Part shown: one piece after another, positions 17,142 through 25,611 of the stretch | Numbering within the stretch: position 1 is the stretch's first letter | Layout of the letters: each line of letters starts with the position of its first letter | NCBI GenBank assembly: GCA_030429735.1 | Contig: JAUIET010000002.1 | Location: 480,414 to 544,413 of the forward strand | From: Gammaproteobacteria bacterium | Lineage (GTDB): Bacteria > Pseudomonadota > Gammaproteobacteria > Pseudomonadales > JAUIET01 | Direction: 5' to 3' | Length of the DNA stretch: 64,000 nucleotides | The notes under the pieces: model-generated | Told to the model about the DNA's origin: nothing | Seen by the model: the letters and a program-made list of their open reading frames with translations, nothing else | Database searches by the model: none | Made by a program: the position numbers and the translations under genes

Positions 17142-17915
17142 ATGAACGAGGCTATAAAGACAGAACAATCTGCGTTGCTGAACTTTGTGTTGGCTGAGGC
17201 GGATGATGCACTGATTTTAGGCCAGCGCCTGATTGAATGGTGTTACAGCGCACCGTATCTTGAGGAAGACCTGGCTATTTCCAATGTATGTCTGGACTAT
17301 CTGGGGCGCGCCAACAACTTCTACGAATACGCCAGCGAACTCGATACCCGCAAGCGAAGCGCCGATCAATTGGCGATGTTGCGTGACAGCAGAGAGTTCA
17401 GCAATCTGCTGATACACGAATTACCGATAGGCGATTTCGCGTTTACCATGGCCAGGCAGTTTGTGTTGGATGTGTTTTATGTAGAGTATCTGGCGGTCTT
17501 GATGGACAGTACGGACGATCGGATTGCAGGTATTGCGGCGAAATCGGCAAAAGAATGTGATTACCATCTACGTCGCAGTCGAGAATGGATTTTACGTTTG
17601 GGTGACGGTACGGAAGAAAGCCACACCCGTCTTCAAAACGGTTTGAATGAGCTGTGGGGTTATATCCCGGAATTATTCATGCAATCCGAGGCGGAAAAGC
17701 AATTGATGGCCCAGGGTGTGTGCGCTGATCGCGCCGCGCTGCAGCCGGCCTGGGATGCATGCGTCAATGAAGTGCTGGAACAGGCGACGTTAACCAGACC
17801 GGATGTGAGCTGGAAAGTCTCGGGTGGTCGAGAAGGTATACACACGGAAACCCACGGTTATTTGTTGGCCGATATGCAGTTTTTGCAACGCGCATATCCT
17901 GGCCAGCAGTGGTAG
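17142..17915 (+). CDS. paaC: Phenylacetyl-CoA epoxidase, structural subunit C
   Basis: A 257-residue ferritin-like protein that pairs with PaaA but has lost a working diiron site. The PaaC signature is clear in the LILGQRLIEWCYSAPYLEED start, the NVCLDYLGRANNFYEYA segment and the C-terminal GREGIHTETHGYLLADMQ. It stabilises PaaA and holds it in the epoxidase complex. The start is 9 bases after the paaB stop. Confidence 0.95.
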   Translation: MNEAIKTEQSALLNFVLAEADDALILGQRLIEWCYSAPYLEEDLAISNVCLDYLGRANNFYEYASELDTRKRSADQLAMLRDSREFSNLLIHELPIGDFAFTMARQFVLDVFYVEYLAVLMDSTDDRIAGIAAKSAKECDYHLRRSREWILRLGDGTEESHTRLQNGLNELWGYIPELFMQSEAEKQLMAQGVCADRAALQPAWDACVNEVLEQATLTRPDVSWKVSGGREGIHTETHGYLLADMQFLQRAYPGQQW

Positions 17916-17927
17916 TGTTGTACACCT

Positions 17928-18449
17928 GTGACTGTCATTGCTGCCATCCATCCTGAGCAGCTGCAACGTGAGCAACGTCGCCAACGGTCTTCCTGCCCTG
18001 AAATATGGGCGCTGCTCGATCAGGTAAAAGACCCGGAGATACCCGTGCTCTCGATTTGGGACCTGGGCGTCTTACAGGATGTTGTCGTTGATGACGCGGG
18101 GCAGATTACGGTCATTATCACGCCAACCTATTCAGGCTGCCCAGCCATGAAACAAATAGCTCAAGACGTTGAGAATGCCCTATTGGAAGCAGGCCATGAA
18201 CGCGTCACCGTGCAGTCTCAGTTGTCACCCGCCTGGACGACTGACTGGATGACAGAAGAAGGGCGCGAACAGTTGCGCCAGTATGGCATAGCGCCGCCTG
18301 GTGTCAGGCGCGGAGATAAAAAGATCCAATGCCCACAATGTAAGTCAGACAAGGTAAGGCTTGTTAGTGAGTTCGGCTCAACGGCGTGCAAGGCATTGTA
18401 TCAATGCACTGATTGCGCGGAACCTTTCGACTATTTCAAATGCATTTAA
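17928..18449 (+). CDS. paaD: Phenylacetate pathway iron-sulfur/iron maturation factor
   Basis: A 173-residue protein of the MIP18/DUF59 family with a GTG start at 17928. The N-terminal part has the DUF59 core VKDPEIPVLSIWDLGVL and TYSGCPAMKQI. The C-terminal part holds a four-cysteine zinc ribbon (CPQC and CTDC, plus a Cys between). PaaD is needed for epoxidase activity but is not part of the complex; it is thought to help assemble the metal centres of PaaA or PaaE. Confidence 0.94.
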   Translation: MTVIAAIHPEQLQREQRRQRSSCPEIWALLDQVKDPEIPVLSIWDLGVLQDVVVDDAGQITVIITPTYSGCPAMKQIAQDVENALLEAGHERVTVQSQLSPAWTTDWMTEEGREQLRQYGIAPPGVRRGDKKIQCPQCKSDKVRLVSEFGSTACKALYQCTDCAEPFDYFKCI

Positions 18450-18462
18450 ACAGTGATCAGCT

Positions 18463-19557
18463 ATGAGTAATACAGAGTTCTACCCCCTTACCGTTACCGA
18501 CGTCCGCCCCGAGACTGATAGCGCAGTGTGTGTAAGCTTTGCCGTGCCGGATAATTTACGAGGCACTTTCGAGTTTGTCCAGGGACAATACCTCACACTT
18601 CGTGCAACGCTAAACGGAGAAGAAGTGCGACGCTCGTATTCGATATGCTCAGGTGTTGATGACGACGCTCTTAGAGTAGGTATAAAACACATTGAAGATG
18701 GTTTGTTCTCAAGCTTTGCCAACGGTGTGTTGAAAGCCGGCGACGTCGTGGATGTGATGCCTCCTCAGGGTGAGTTTTACACGCCACTCCACCCGGATAA
18801 TGCCAAGCGTTATATGTTTATCTGCGCGGGAAGCGGCATAACGCCCACACTGTCTATCGTGAAGACAGTGCTGGCACAGGAGCCGCTCAGTGATGTGACC
18901 TTGCTGTACGGCAACAAAACCTCTGCGACCGTGATGTTCAAGGAAGAGCTGGGCTTTCTGAAGAACCGCTACATGACTCGGTTTAACTGGCTGAACATCC
19001 TTAGTCGCGAAGAGCAGGACGCAGAAGCGCTGTATGGCCGGCTGGACAACAAAAAAGGCGGTGAGCTGCACGCCAAAGGTTTGATCGATATTACAGCCAC
19101 CGATGAATTTTTCCTATGTGGTCCGGAGTCAATGATCTCCGAGGTGTCACGTGGTTTACGAGCCAGTGGGGTCAGTGAAGAGAATATTCACTACGAACTG
19201 TTTTTTGCATCCGCTGAGGACGCCAAAGCGGTGGTTGAGAAACACCATGCCCGCGCCGAGAAGTACGCGGGGCAGGTGAGTGAAGTGAGTGTCACCGTCG
19301 GCGGCCGTTCCATCAATTTTGAATTGACCGCCGATGGTGAGAACATTCTAGACGGTGCCATGCGTAATGGCGCAGACTTACCGTTTTCATGCAAGGGTGG
19401 TGTGTGTGCAACCTGTAAGGCTAAAGTTCTGGAAGGAAAAGTGGACATGGATTTGAATCACGCCTTAAGCGATACTGAAGTCGAAGCAGGCATGGTGCTT
19501 ACCTGTCAGGCGCACCCAATCTCCGAGCGGGTTGTGGTCGATTTTGACGCAATATGA
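18463..19557 (+). CDS. paaE: Phenylacetyl-CoA epoxidase, NADPH reductase subunit
   Basis: A 364-residue reductase. The N-terminal FAD domain has RRSYSICSG, the NADPH domain starts at MFICAGSGITPTLS, and the C-terminal plant-type [2Fe-2S] ferredoxin domain has CKGGVCATC with the fourth Cys in LTCQAHP. PaaE passes electrons from NADPH through FAD and the cluster to the diiron centre in PaaA. It ends the epoxidase block. The 60 bases to paaX hold no terminator. Confidence 0.96.
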   Translation: MSNTEFYPLTVTDVRPETDSAVCVSFAVPDNLRGTFEFVQGQYLTLRATLNGEEVRRSYSICSGVDDDALRVGIKHIEDGLFSSFANGVLKAGDVVDVMPPQGEFYTPLHPDNAKRYMFICAGSGITPTLSIVKTVLAQEPLSDVTLLYGNKTSATVMFKEELGFLKNRYMTRFNWLNILSREEQDAEALYGRLDNKKGGELHAKGLIDITATDEFFLCGPESMISEVSRGLRASGVSEENIHYELFFASAEDAKAVVEKHHARAEKYAGQVSEVSVTVGGRSINFELTADGENILDGAMRNGADLPFSCKGGVCATCKAKVLEGKVDMDLNHALSDTEVEAGMVLTCQAHPISERVVVDFDAI

Positions 19558-19617
19558 GCTTGGCTCTCCACCGACCAGCTTAACCTGCATTGCTCATGAA
19601 TAGTGTGGGCCAAGGCT

Positions 19618-20541
19618 ATGAGTAAACTGAATGCTGATCTGGTTGCAGCGAGAGCAATTGATCGCAATATAAGCTGCACGTCTATGGTCGTGACCTTGTT
19701 TGGTGACGTTGTCTCCCAACACGGTGGCTGGATCTGGATGGGCAGCCTAATCGATGCGCTGTCTTTATTCGGCTTTAATGAGCGTCTGGTGCGAACAGCG
19801 GTTTTTCGGGTAGTACAACAAGACTGGCTGCAGGCGAATAAAGTGGGACGGCGCAGTTACTACTGCTTTACCGACACTGCCAAGGGCCATTATGAGAAAG
19901 CCGCCCGGCGAATCTACGCACCGGGTGTGCCGGATTGGGATGGTACCTGGACGTTTGTCGCACCGGTATTCGTGCCCGATGAGCAACGCGAGGAATTTCG
20001 AAAAAGCCTTGGCTGGCAAGGGTATAACTCTCTGGTCAATGGTCTGATGGCCCATCCTTCCGCGGAGCGAACATCACTTGATGAAACCCTGGAAGAACTC
20101 GATTTGGTGGGTAAAGCGATTGTGTTTTCGGCCCGCAATGATGATGTTCACTCAAAAAAAGCGTTGCGCAACCTGGTGCTGGATAAGTGGAATCTTAATG
20201 ATCTTGCCCTGGATTACTCGGAATTGCTCGATTTCTATCGGCCTGTGCATAAAGGCGTGAAACCGGGAGAATTGTCACCGGAAATGGCGTTTCAGTTAAG
20301 AGTGATGCTTATCCACGACTACCGGCGCATTTTACTGCGGGACCCGGACTTCCCCGATGAGTTGCTGCCAACCGGATGGGTTGGCTTTGAAGTGTACGAA
20401 TTGGTTAAGCGGCTGTACCGGCAATTAGCTGCCGGGTCTATGGAGTACATTGAAACACAATTGATCAATGCACAGGGCCCGCTCACACAGGCCTCGGCTA
20501 AATTCTACAAACGATTTGATGGTTTGGAGCGCGTTAAATGA
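19618..20541 (+). CDS. paaX: Phenylacetic acid degradation repressor
   Basis: A 307-residue PaaX-family regulator. The ATG at 19618 gives MSKLNADLV, matching the MSKLD start of E. coli PaaX; the in-frame GTG at 19603 is less likely. The N-terminal winged helix contains GGWIWMGSLIDAL and ERLVRTAVFRVVQQDWL; the middle and C-terminal parts have the PaaX pattern RIYAPGVPDWDGTWTFV and LIHDYRRILLRDPDFPDELLP. PaaX binds paa promoters and is released by phenylacetyl-CoA. Its position inside the catabolic operon and its 4-base overlap with the next gene imply that the repressor is made along with the enzymes. Confidence 0.95.
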   Translation: MSKLNADLVAARAIDRNISCTSMVVTLFGDVVSQHGGWIWMGSLIDALSLFGFNERLVRTAVFRVVQQDWLQANKVGRRSYYCFTDTAKGHYEKAARRIYAPGVPDWDGTWTFVAPVFVPDEQREEFRKSLGWQGYNSLVNGLMAHPSAERTSLDETLEELDLVGKAIVFSARNDDVHSKKALRNLVLDKWNLNDLALDYSELLDFYRPVHKGVKPGELSPEMAFQLRVMLIHDYRRILLRDPDFPDELLPTGWVGFEVYELVKRLYRQLAAGSMEYIETQLINAQGPLTQASAKFYKRFDGLERVK

Positions 20542-22640
20542 ATTCAGTAGTCACTGTGAATATGGAAAATTCTGTTGCAGTAATCACTATCGATAATCCA
20601 CCGGTTAACGCTTTGTCTCAGCCTGTACGGGAAGGTTTACGACAGGCGATCAGCAGTGCCGCTGACGACAAGGACATTAGCGCCATTGTATTGCGGTGCG
20701 CAGGACGCACTTTTGTTGCGGGTGCTGATATCAAGGAGTTTGGTAAACCCCCGATGCAGCCCCATCTACCAGCCGTTCTGAATGCCGTGGAAGCATCGGA
20801 CAAGCCGGTGATTGTCGCCTTGCATGGGAATGCGTTGGGCGGAGGCCTTGAGCTGGCCATGGCCGGGCACTATCGCGTGGCGAGTGCGCGCTGTAAGCTG
20901 GGTTTGCCGGAAACGAATCTGGGGTTGATTCCAGGCGCTGGCGGTACACAACGCTTACCGCGCTTGACGGGTGTTGAATTGGCACTGGATATGATTACGT
21001 CAGCACGGCCGATCAGCGCAACGAAAGCACTGGAGCATGGCTTGGTCGATGAGGTGGTTGATAGTGACGATGCCGACGAGGTGTTGCAGGCCGCACTCGC
21101 TTTCGCCAGTGGCGCTGCTTGGAATGATGGGCCGCGTCGCACCAGAGACATTGTGGTTGCAAGTCCCGAGGATTACCAGAAAATATTCGAATTTTGGCGC
21201 ACCACTACGGAAAAAAAAGCACGCGGTCAGCATGCACCACAATTTGCAATTGACGCCATAGAACATTCTTTGAACCTGCCATTCGATGAGGCAATAGCCA
21301 AAGAGCGGGAGTACTTTCTGGAATGCAAAGCGTCGCCGCAATCGCGTGCTATGCGTCATGCTTTTTTTGCTGAACGAAGCTGTAGCAAAGTGCCGGGTCT
21401 GGATGCAAGCATAAGCCCACAATCGGTGCAGCACGTCGGTGTGATTGGTGCAGGTACCATGGGAACAGGAATCGCGATGTGCTTTGCATCTGCGGGCCTG
21501 CAAGTGACCTTGCTTGAACTCTCGGAAGATAATTTGCAGCGCGGCCTGGGCCTGATTCGCGAGCGTTATGAGCAATCCCGACAACGTGGAAGAATTTCTG
21601 AAAGTCAAATGCATGCCAATATTGCATTGATCAATGGCACGCAAAGTTACACAGACTTCGCCGATGTCGACCTGGTTGTGGAAGCGGCTTTCGAGAGCAT
21701 GCAGGTTAAGCGCGAGATATTTGCGCAACTGGATTCAACCTGTAGGCCAGACACACTATTGGCCACTAATACGTCGTATTTGAATATCAATACCATCGCC
21801 GAGGCCACGGCGCACCCGGAACGCGTGTTGGGAATGCACTTCTTCAGCCCGGCACATGTGATGAAACTGCTGGAGGTTGTCAACGGGGAGCAAACCAGTA
21901 GCCGCAGTCTTGTCACGGCACTGAATGTTGCCAAACGAATAGGCAAGATAGCCTGCGCTGTGGGTGTCTGTTACGGTTTTGTTGGTAATCGAATGTACAG
22001 TTGTTATGGACGCGAGGCGAACGCCCTGCTGCTGGAAGGGGCCACACCCTCAGACATTGACCAGGCCATGCAGCAATGGGGCATGGCGATGGGGCCACTG
22101 GCGGTTACTGATATGTCGGGCATTGATATTGGATACAAGGCTCGAAGAGAGCGCGAAGATCCACCCGCTGACCCTTTGTTTTTTCGCGCCGCCGACTTGA
22201 TGGTCGAAAACGAGCGGCTAGGGCAAAAAACCTCGGCAGGTTTTTACGACTATGATTCTGGAAAAAAACTGGACGACAAAACAGCAGTGCAGTTGCTGAA
22301 ACGCGAGGCAGGTAAGCTGGGAATCGAGGCCAGAGATATCAGCGTTGAAGAAATCCAGCAGCGATTAATACTTGCCTTGATCAATGAAGGTGCGCGCATA
22401 CTGGAAGAGGGCATTGCTGCGCGCGCTTCGGATATCGATGTGATTTGGCTGAATGGTTATGGATTTCCGCGCTGGCGTGGCGGGCCAATGTGCTATGCCG
22501 ATGAGCTGGGATTGGATCAGGTGGTCAGGCAGATTGATGCCATACATGCGAAAGCCGATGGCGCCGCGAAAAGCTATTGGCGAGCAGCCGACTTACTCCG
22601 TGACTTGGCCGTGTCCGGCGACAAGCTAAGCGAACAGTAA
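20538..22640 (+). CDS. FadB-like enoyl-CoA hydratase / 3-hydroxyacyl-CoA dehydrogenase (probable PaaF+PaaH replacement)
   Basis: A 700-residue two-domain enzyme. The N-terminal crotonase domain has GGGLELAMAGHYRVASA and NLGLIPGAGGTQRLPR. The dehydrogenase domain starts with the NAD motif VIGAGTMGTGIA (near 297) and has GMHFFSPAHVMKLLEVV with the catalytic His; the C-terminal domain includes GFVGNR and FPRWRGGPMCYAD. The paa cluster has no separate paaF or paaH, so this protein probably hydrates 2,3-dehydroadipyl-CoA and oxidises 3-hydroxyadipyl-CoA. It overlaps paaX by 4 bases, which ties it to the operon. General fatty-acid beta-oxidation is the alternative, but no partner FadA-type gene adjoins it. 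Confidence 0.9.
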   Translation: MNSVVTVNMENSVAVITIDNPPVNALSQPVREGLRQAISSAADDKDISAIVLRCAGRTFVAGADIKEFGKPPMQPHLPAVLNAVEASDKPVIVALHGNALGGGLELAMAGHYRVASARCKLGLPETNLGLIPGAGGTQRLPRLTGVELALDMITSARPISATKALEHGLVDEVVDSDDADEVLQAALAFASGAAWNDGPRRTRDIVVASPEDYQKIFEFWRTTTEKKARGQHAPQFAIDAIEHSLNLPFDEAIAKEREYFLECKASPQSRAMRHAFFAERSCSKVPGLDASISPQSVQHVGVIGAGTMGTGIAMCFASAGLQVTLLELSEDNLQRGLGLIRERYEQSRQRGRISESQMHANIALINGTQSYTDFADVDLVVEAAFESMQVKREIFAQLDSTCRPDTLLATNTSYLNINTIAEATAHPERVLGMHFFSPAHVMKLLEVVNGEQTSSRSLVTALNVAKRIGKIACAVGVCYGFVGNRMYSCYGREANALLLEGATPSDIDQAMQQWGMAMGPLAVTDMSGIDIGYKARREREDPPADPLFFRAADLMVENERLGQKTSAGFYDYDSGKKLDDKTAVQLLKREAGKLGIEARDISVEEIQQRLILALINEGARILEEGIAARASDIDVIWLNGYGFPRWRGGPMCYADELGLDQVVRQIDAIHAKADGAAKSYWRAADLLRDLAVSGDKLSEQ

Positions 22641-22695
22641 GCTGGCTACTAAATCCGCCCAATGTCGCCATCTGCAATTGCGTTCGCATCGTTAA

Positions 22696-23547
22696 CTATT
22701 CAGCGCGCTTAACGAACTTCAGCAAGAAGCGATCGGATTCACCAATTGCCAGGTACTGATCTTTGTTTTTGTCACCCAGAGCCAAGCTTGGTGGTAATGT
22801 CCATACACCTTCCGGGTAGTCCCGAGTGTCCTTTGTATTGGCCAGCAGGTCAGACTGGGCAAGCAGTGTAAAGCCCGCCGCTTCGGCGTGTTTAAGTGTA
22901 CGTTCCACAGAAAGATAGCCATTGGCGGCTTTGCGGTCTTCGGTTGCCGGGTCTGGCCAGCGATGGTCAACAATTCCCAGAATACCACCCGGCTTAAGCG
23001 TGTCGTACATCACTTGAAATACCAGATCGACATATTTGCCATCGCCGTAACCGTCTGCAAACAAGTTGTGCACGTTGCGAAATGTCAGGATCATATCGGC
23101 GCTGCCTTTGGGCGCAATATTGAGCGAGTAGGGCTCCAGAAACTCGGTGATAACAGCGTCGCGGAACAGGTCCGGTGTTTGGCCAAAAGTGCCTAACAGT
23201 GCTGCAAGCCCGCGGCGCTGGTATCCATACGGAGGGTTCATTCCTGTGCTAGCGGCGTAGTACTTACCCTCTTTTTGCAGCGCAGGTGCCAGTATCTTGC
23301 TGTACCAACCACTGCCCGGCCAAATTTCGACAACGGTCATATCACTTCTAAAGCCAAGAAATTCAAGCACTTGTTTTGGCTTTCGATACTGGTCTCTGGC
23401 TTTGTCCTCGTCGCTTCTATGCTCGCCTTTGAGGCTGTTTGTCAGCGCCGCGTCGGTGGCCTTATCCAATGCGGCGTTGGTGCTTGTGCTGTACAAGGCC
23501 AAGGACGCCAGGACGCCACATATTCCCGCTAGTAATGCTCTGTTCAT
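22696..23547 (-). CDS. Exported class I methyltransferase-like protein
   Basis: A 283-residue protein with a Sec signal peptide ([20 protein letters not shown], then STNAAL) followed by a Rossmann methyltransferase-like domain: VVEIWPGSGWYSKILAP replaces the usual E/DxGxGxG, and LKPGGILGIVDHRW is the post-motif III strand. This matches the family of predicted exported methyltransferases often found in proteobacteria. S-adenosylmethionine is not expected in the periplasm, so the true activity is uncertain. It overlaps the amidotransferase gene by 4 bases and is last in the minus-strand unit that starts with the aminotransferase. Confidence 0.8.
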   Translation of the reverse strand: MNRALLAGICGVLASLALYSTSTNAALDKATDAALTNSLKGEHRSDEDKARDQYRKPKQVLEFLGFRSDMTVVEIWPGSGWYSKILAPALQKEGKYYAASTGMNPPYGYQRRGLAALLGTFGQTPDLFRDAVITEFLEPYSLNIAPKGSADMILTFRNVHNLFADGYGDGKYVDLVFQVMYDTLKPGGILGIVDHRWPDPATEDRKAANGYLSVERTLKHAEAAGFTLLAQSDLLANTKDTRDYPEGVWTLPPSLALGDKNKDQYLAIGESDRFLLKFVKRAE

Positions 23548-24233
23548 AAGGTAATCTCTCTGGTCTTGAAAAAACGCTCGAAATGATCGGCCAATACAGC
23601 ATTGGCGTTGTCGCCCGCCAGGTTTTCCTGGGCTTGTTGAATGACATCAGCCGGCAACATATCGCCGCGTGCCAGCAGCAGGTCCGCCATAAATTCCGCC
23701 GTGAACTCCGGGTGCGGTTGCACAGTCAATGCTTTGTTGCCATAGGCTAGCATGGCAAACTGGCAAAAATCAGTACTGCCAATCACTTCAGCATCATCCG
23801 GTGGGGTGACGACCTGGTCCTGGTGGAATGCCATCAGCTCAGTTGGCATCTTGTTTTTGGTAGTCTGGTAGGCCACTTTGCCAACTGACCAACCACCTGC
23901 AAATTTCTCTACCTTGCCGCCCAAGGCCTGGGCCAGTATCTGATGTCCAAAGCAGACACCAATGATGGGGATATCTGCGGCATATGCATCTCGTAAAAAA
24001 GACTCAAGTGGTGCGATCCAGGGGTGATCTTCATAAACGCCGTACTTGGAACCAGTGATCAGCCAGCCATCCGCAGCGGAAACTGATTCTGGCAGTACAT
24101 TGTCCAGCACGGCGTAGGTGTCAAACTCGAACCCACGATCGGCCAGTAGCTTTCGAAACAAGGTGTCGTACTGGCCATATTTCCCCGCGATTTCATCGGG
24201 CGATCGGCCAGTTTGCAAGATGCCAATCTTCAT
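23544..24233 (-). CDS. Class I glutamine amidotransferase-like protein
   Basis: A 229-residue stand-alone class I GATase domain, related to the GMP-synthase glutaminase group. The triad is visible: Cys94 in IIGVCFGHQ, His174 and Glu176 in VQPHPEF. Such proteins hydrolyse gamma-glutamyl amides or deliver ammonia. It sits between, and overlaps by 4 bases, an aminotransferase and a methyltransferase-like gene. The neighbouring aminotransferase recalls gamma-glutamylated amine catabolism as in polyamine routes, but no gamma-glutamylamine synthetase is in the window. The substrate is unknown. Confidence 0.82.
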   Translation of the reverse strand: MKIGILQTGRSPDEIAGKYGQYDTLFRKLLADRGFEFDTYAVLDNVLPESVSAADGWLITGSKYGVYEDHPWIAPLESFLRDAYAADIPIIGVCFGHQILAQALGGKVEKFAGGWSVGKVAYQTTKNKMPTELMAFHQDQVVTPPDDAEVIGSTDFCQFAMLAYGNKALTVQPHPEFTAEFMADLLLARGDMLPADVIQQAQENLAGDNANAVLADHFERFFKTREITL

Positions 24234-25579
24234 ATCAGCAAGTGTTCCCTACGGGCAAAGTCCAGGGTTTCGTCTAATGCGATAGCAAGCTTATTGATTG
24301 CTTCGTCAATCTGTGCATGGTTAATAATCAGCGGAGGGCACAGCGCGATCGATGAGCCGGCGACGCATCTAACAATCAAGCCGTGGTCCTGGCAGCGTTG
24401 GGCCGCGTAATTGCCGACCACGCCACTGCCAAACGCCGCACCGCTGTCTTTGTTTGCAACCAACTCAGCGGCCACGATCAGGCCTTTGCCCCGCACCTCA
24501 CCCACCAAAGGATGATCGTCGAATTCGTGCATTCTGCGCTGTAGATAGTCGCCAGCATCGGCTGCGGCAACAAACAAATTCTCACGCTTATAAATTTCCA
24601 ATACTTTTGAGGCAACGGCACAACCGACGGGGTGCCCGCTGTACGTGTAGCCATGACCGAACACGCCGACGTCCTTGCTGAGTTCTGCAATTGCATCATA
24701 CATATTGCCAGTGATCACACTGGCGCTGATAGGGAAGTAGGCCGATGACAATTGTTTGGCCAGAGTCATCATGTCGGGCTGGCGAATGTTCATGGTGGTG
24801 CAACCAAAATCGGAGCCTGTACGCCCGAACCCGGTAATAACCTCATCGGCAATAAACAGAATATTGTTGCGTTTGAGAACAGCTTGAACTTTCTCGTAAT
24901 AGCCGGGCGGCGGCACAATGACACCGCTGGCGCCAGTGATGGGCTCTGCAATAAAAGCGGCTATGGTGTCAGCGCCTTCCTCATCAATCAGCCGTTCGAG
25001 ATTTGCCACAATACGGTCGACAAATTCTGCCTCTGTTTCATCGCCTTGTTTCCCGCGATAGTAATGCGGGTGATCAGTCTGCAAAATACCCAGTGCGTCC
25101 AGTGGTGCGTCAAAGTGGGCTCGCGTTGCGGGCAGGCTGGTCAGCGAGCCGGCGGCCACGGTTACACCGTGATACGCTCTGTCGCGCGTTATGATCTTGC
25201 GCTTGTCGGGTTTGCCTATGGCTTTGTAGTAATAGCGCAGTAATTTTACGTGTGTATCGTTGGCATCTGAACCCGAGTTACCAAAAAACACCTTGGCATT
25301 GGCAACCGGCACCATGTCTGCCAGCGTGGCCGCCAATGCTCGACCCGGTTCATGACTTTTGCCACCAAACATATGACCAAAGCTGAGCTTTTGCATTTGA
25401 TCAGTGGCTGCTGCGATCACCTCTTGGTTACCATAGCCGAGTGCGGTGCACCACAAACCTGCCAGGCCTTCGAGATAGCGGTTGCCCTGGTCGTCGTATA
25501 TGTAAACGCCTTCCGCCCGGTCAACTATCAGTTGCTCGGTGGCCTGCAGGTTAGTTGTGGGGTAAAGAATGTTGTTCAT
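24230..25579 (-). CDS. Class III PLP-dependent aminotransferase (omega-amine:pyruvate type)
   Basis: A 449-residue fold-type I class III transaminase. PLP contacts are GNSGSDAND (phosphate region), Asp245 in [12 protein letters not shown] and the Schiff-base Lys275 in [15 protein letters not shown]. The sequence resembles putrescine- or omega-amine-pyruvate transaminases. It would convert a primary amine to an aldehyde with pyruvate or 2-oxoglutarate as acceptor. It starts the tightly overlapping trio with the GATase and methyltransferase-like genes, and lies 32 bases after the acylase gene. A role on the amine released by the acylase or amidase is plausible but inferred. Confidence 0.88.
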   Translation of the reverse strand: MNNILYPTTNLQATEQLIVDRAEGVYIYDDQGNRYLEGLAGLWCTALGYGNQEVIAAATDQMQKLSFGHMFGGKSHEPGRALAATLADMVPVANAKVFFGNSGSDANDTHVKLLRYYYKAIGKPDKRKIITRDRAYHGVTVAAGSLTSLPATRAHFDAPLDALGILQTDHPHYYRGKQGDETEAEFVDRIVANLERLIDEEGADTIAAFIAEPITGASGVIVPPPGYYEKVQAVLKRNNILFIADEVITGFGRTGSDFGCTTMNIRQPDMMTLAKQLSSAYFPISASVITGNMYDAIAELSKDVGVFGHGYTYSGHPVGCAVASKVLEIYKRENLFVAAADAGDYLQRRMHEFDDHPLVGEVRGKGLIVAAELVANKDSGAAFGSGVVGNYAAQRCQDHGLIVRCVAGSSIALCPPLIINHAQIDEAINKLAIALDETLDFARREHLLI

Positions 25580-25611
25580 TACCGCAACATACTGCAGTTC
25601 GTGTATTTTTT

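Noticed and set aside
21000-21728. 242-codon minus-strand frame inside the FadB-like gene
   Set aside because: Fully antisense to a well-supported enzyme and without family features.
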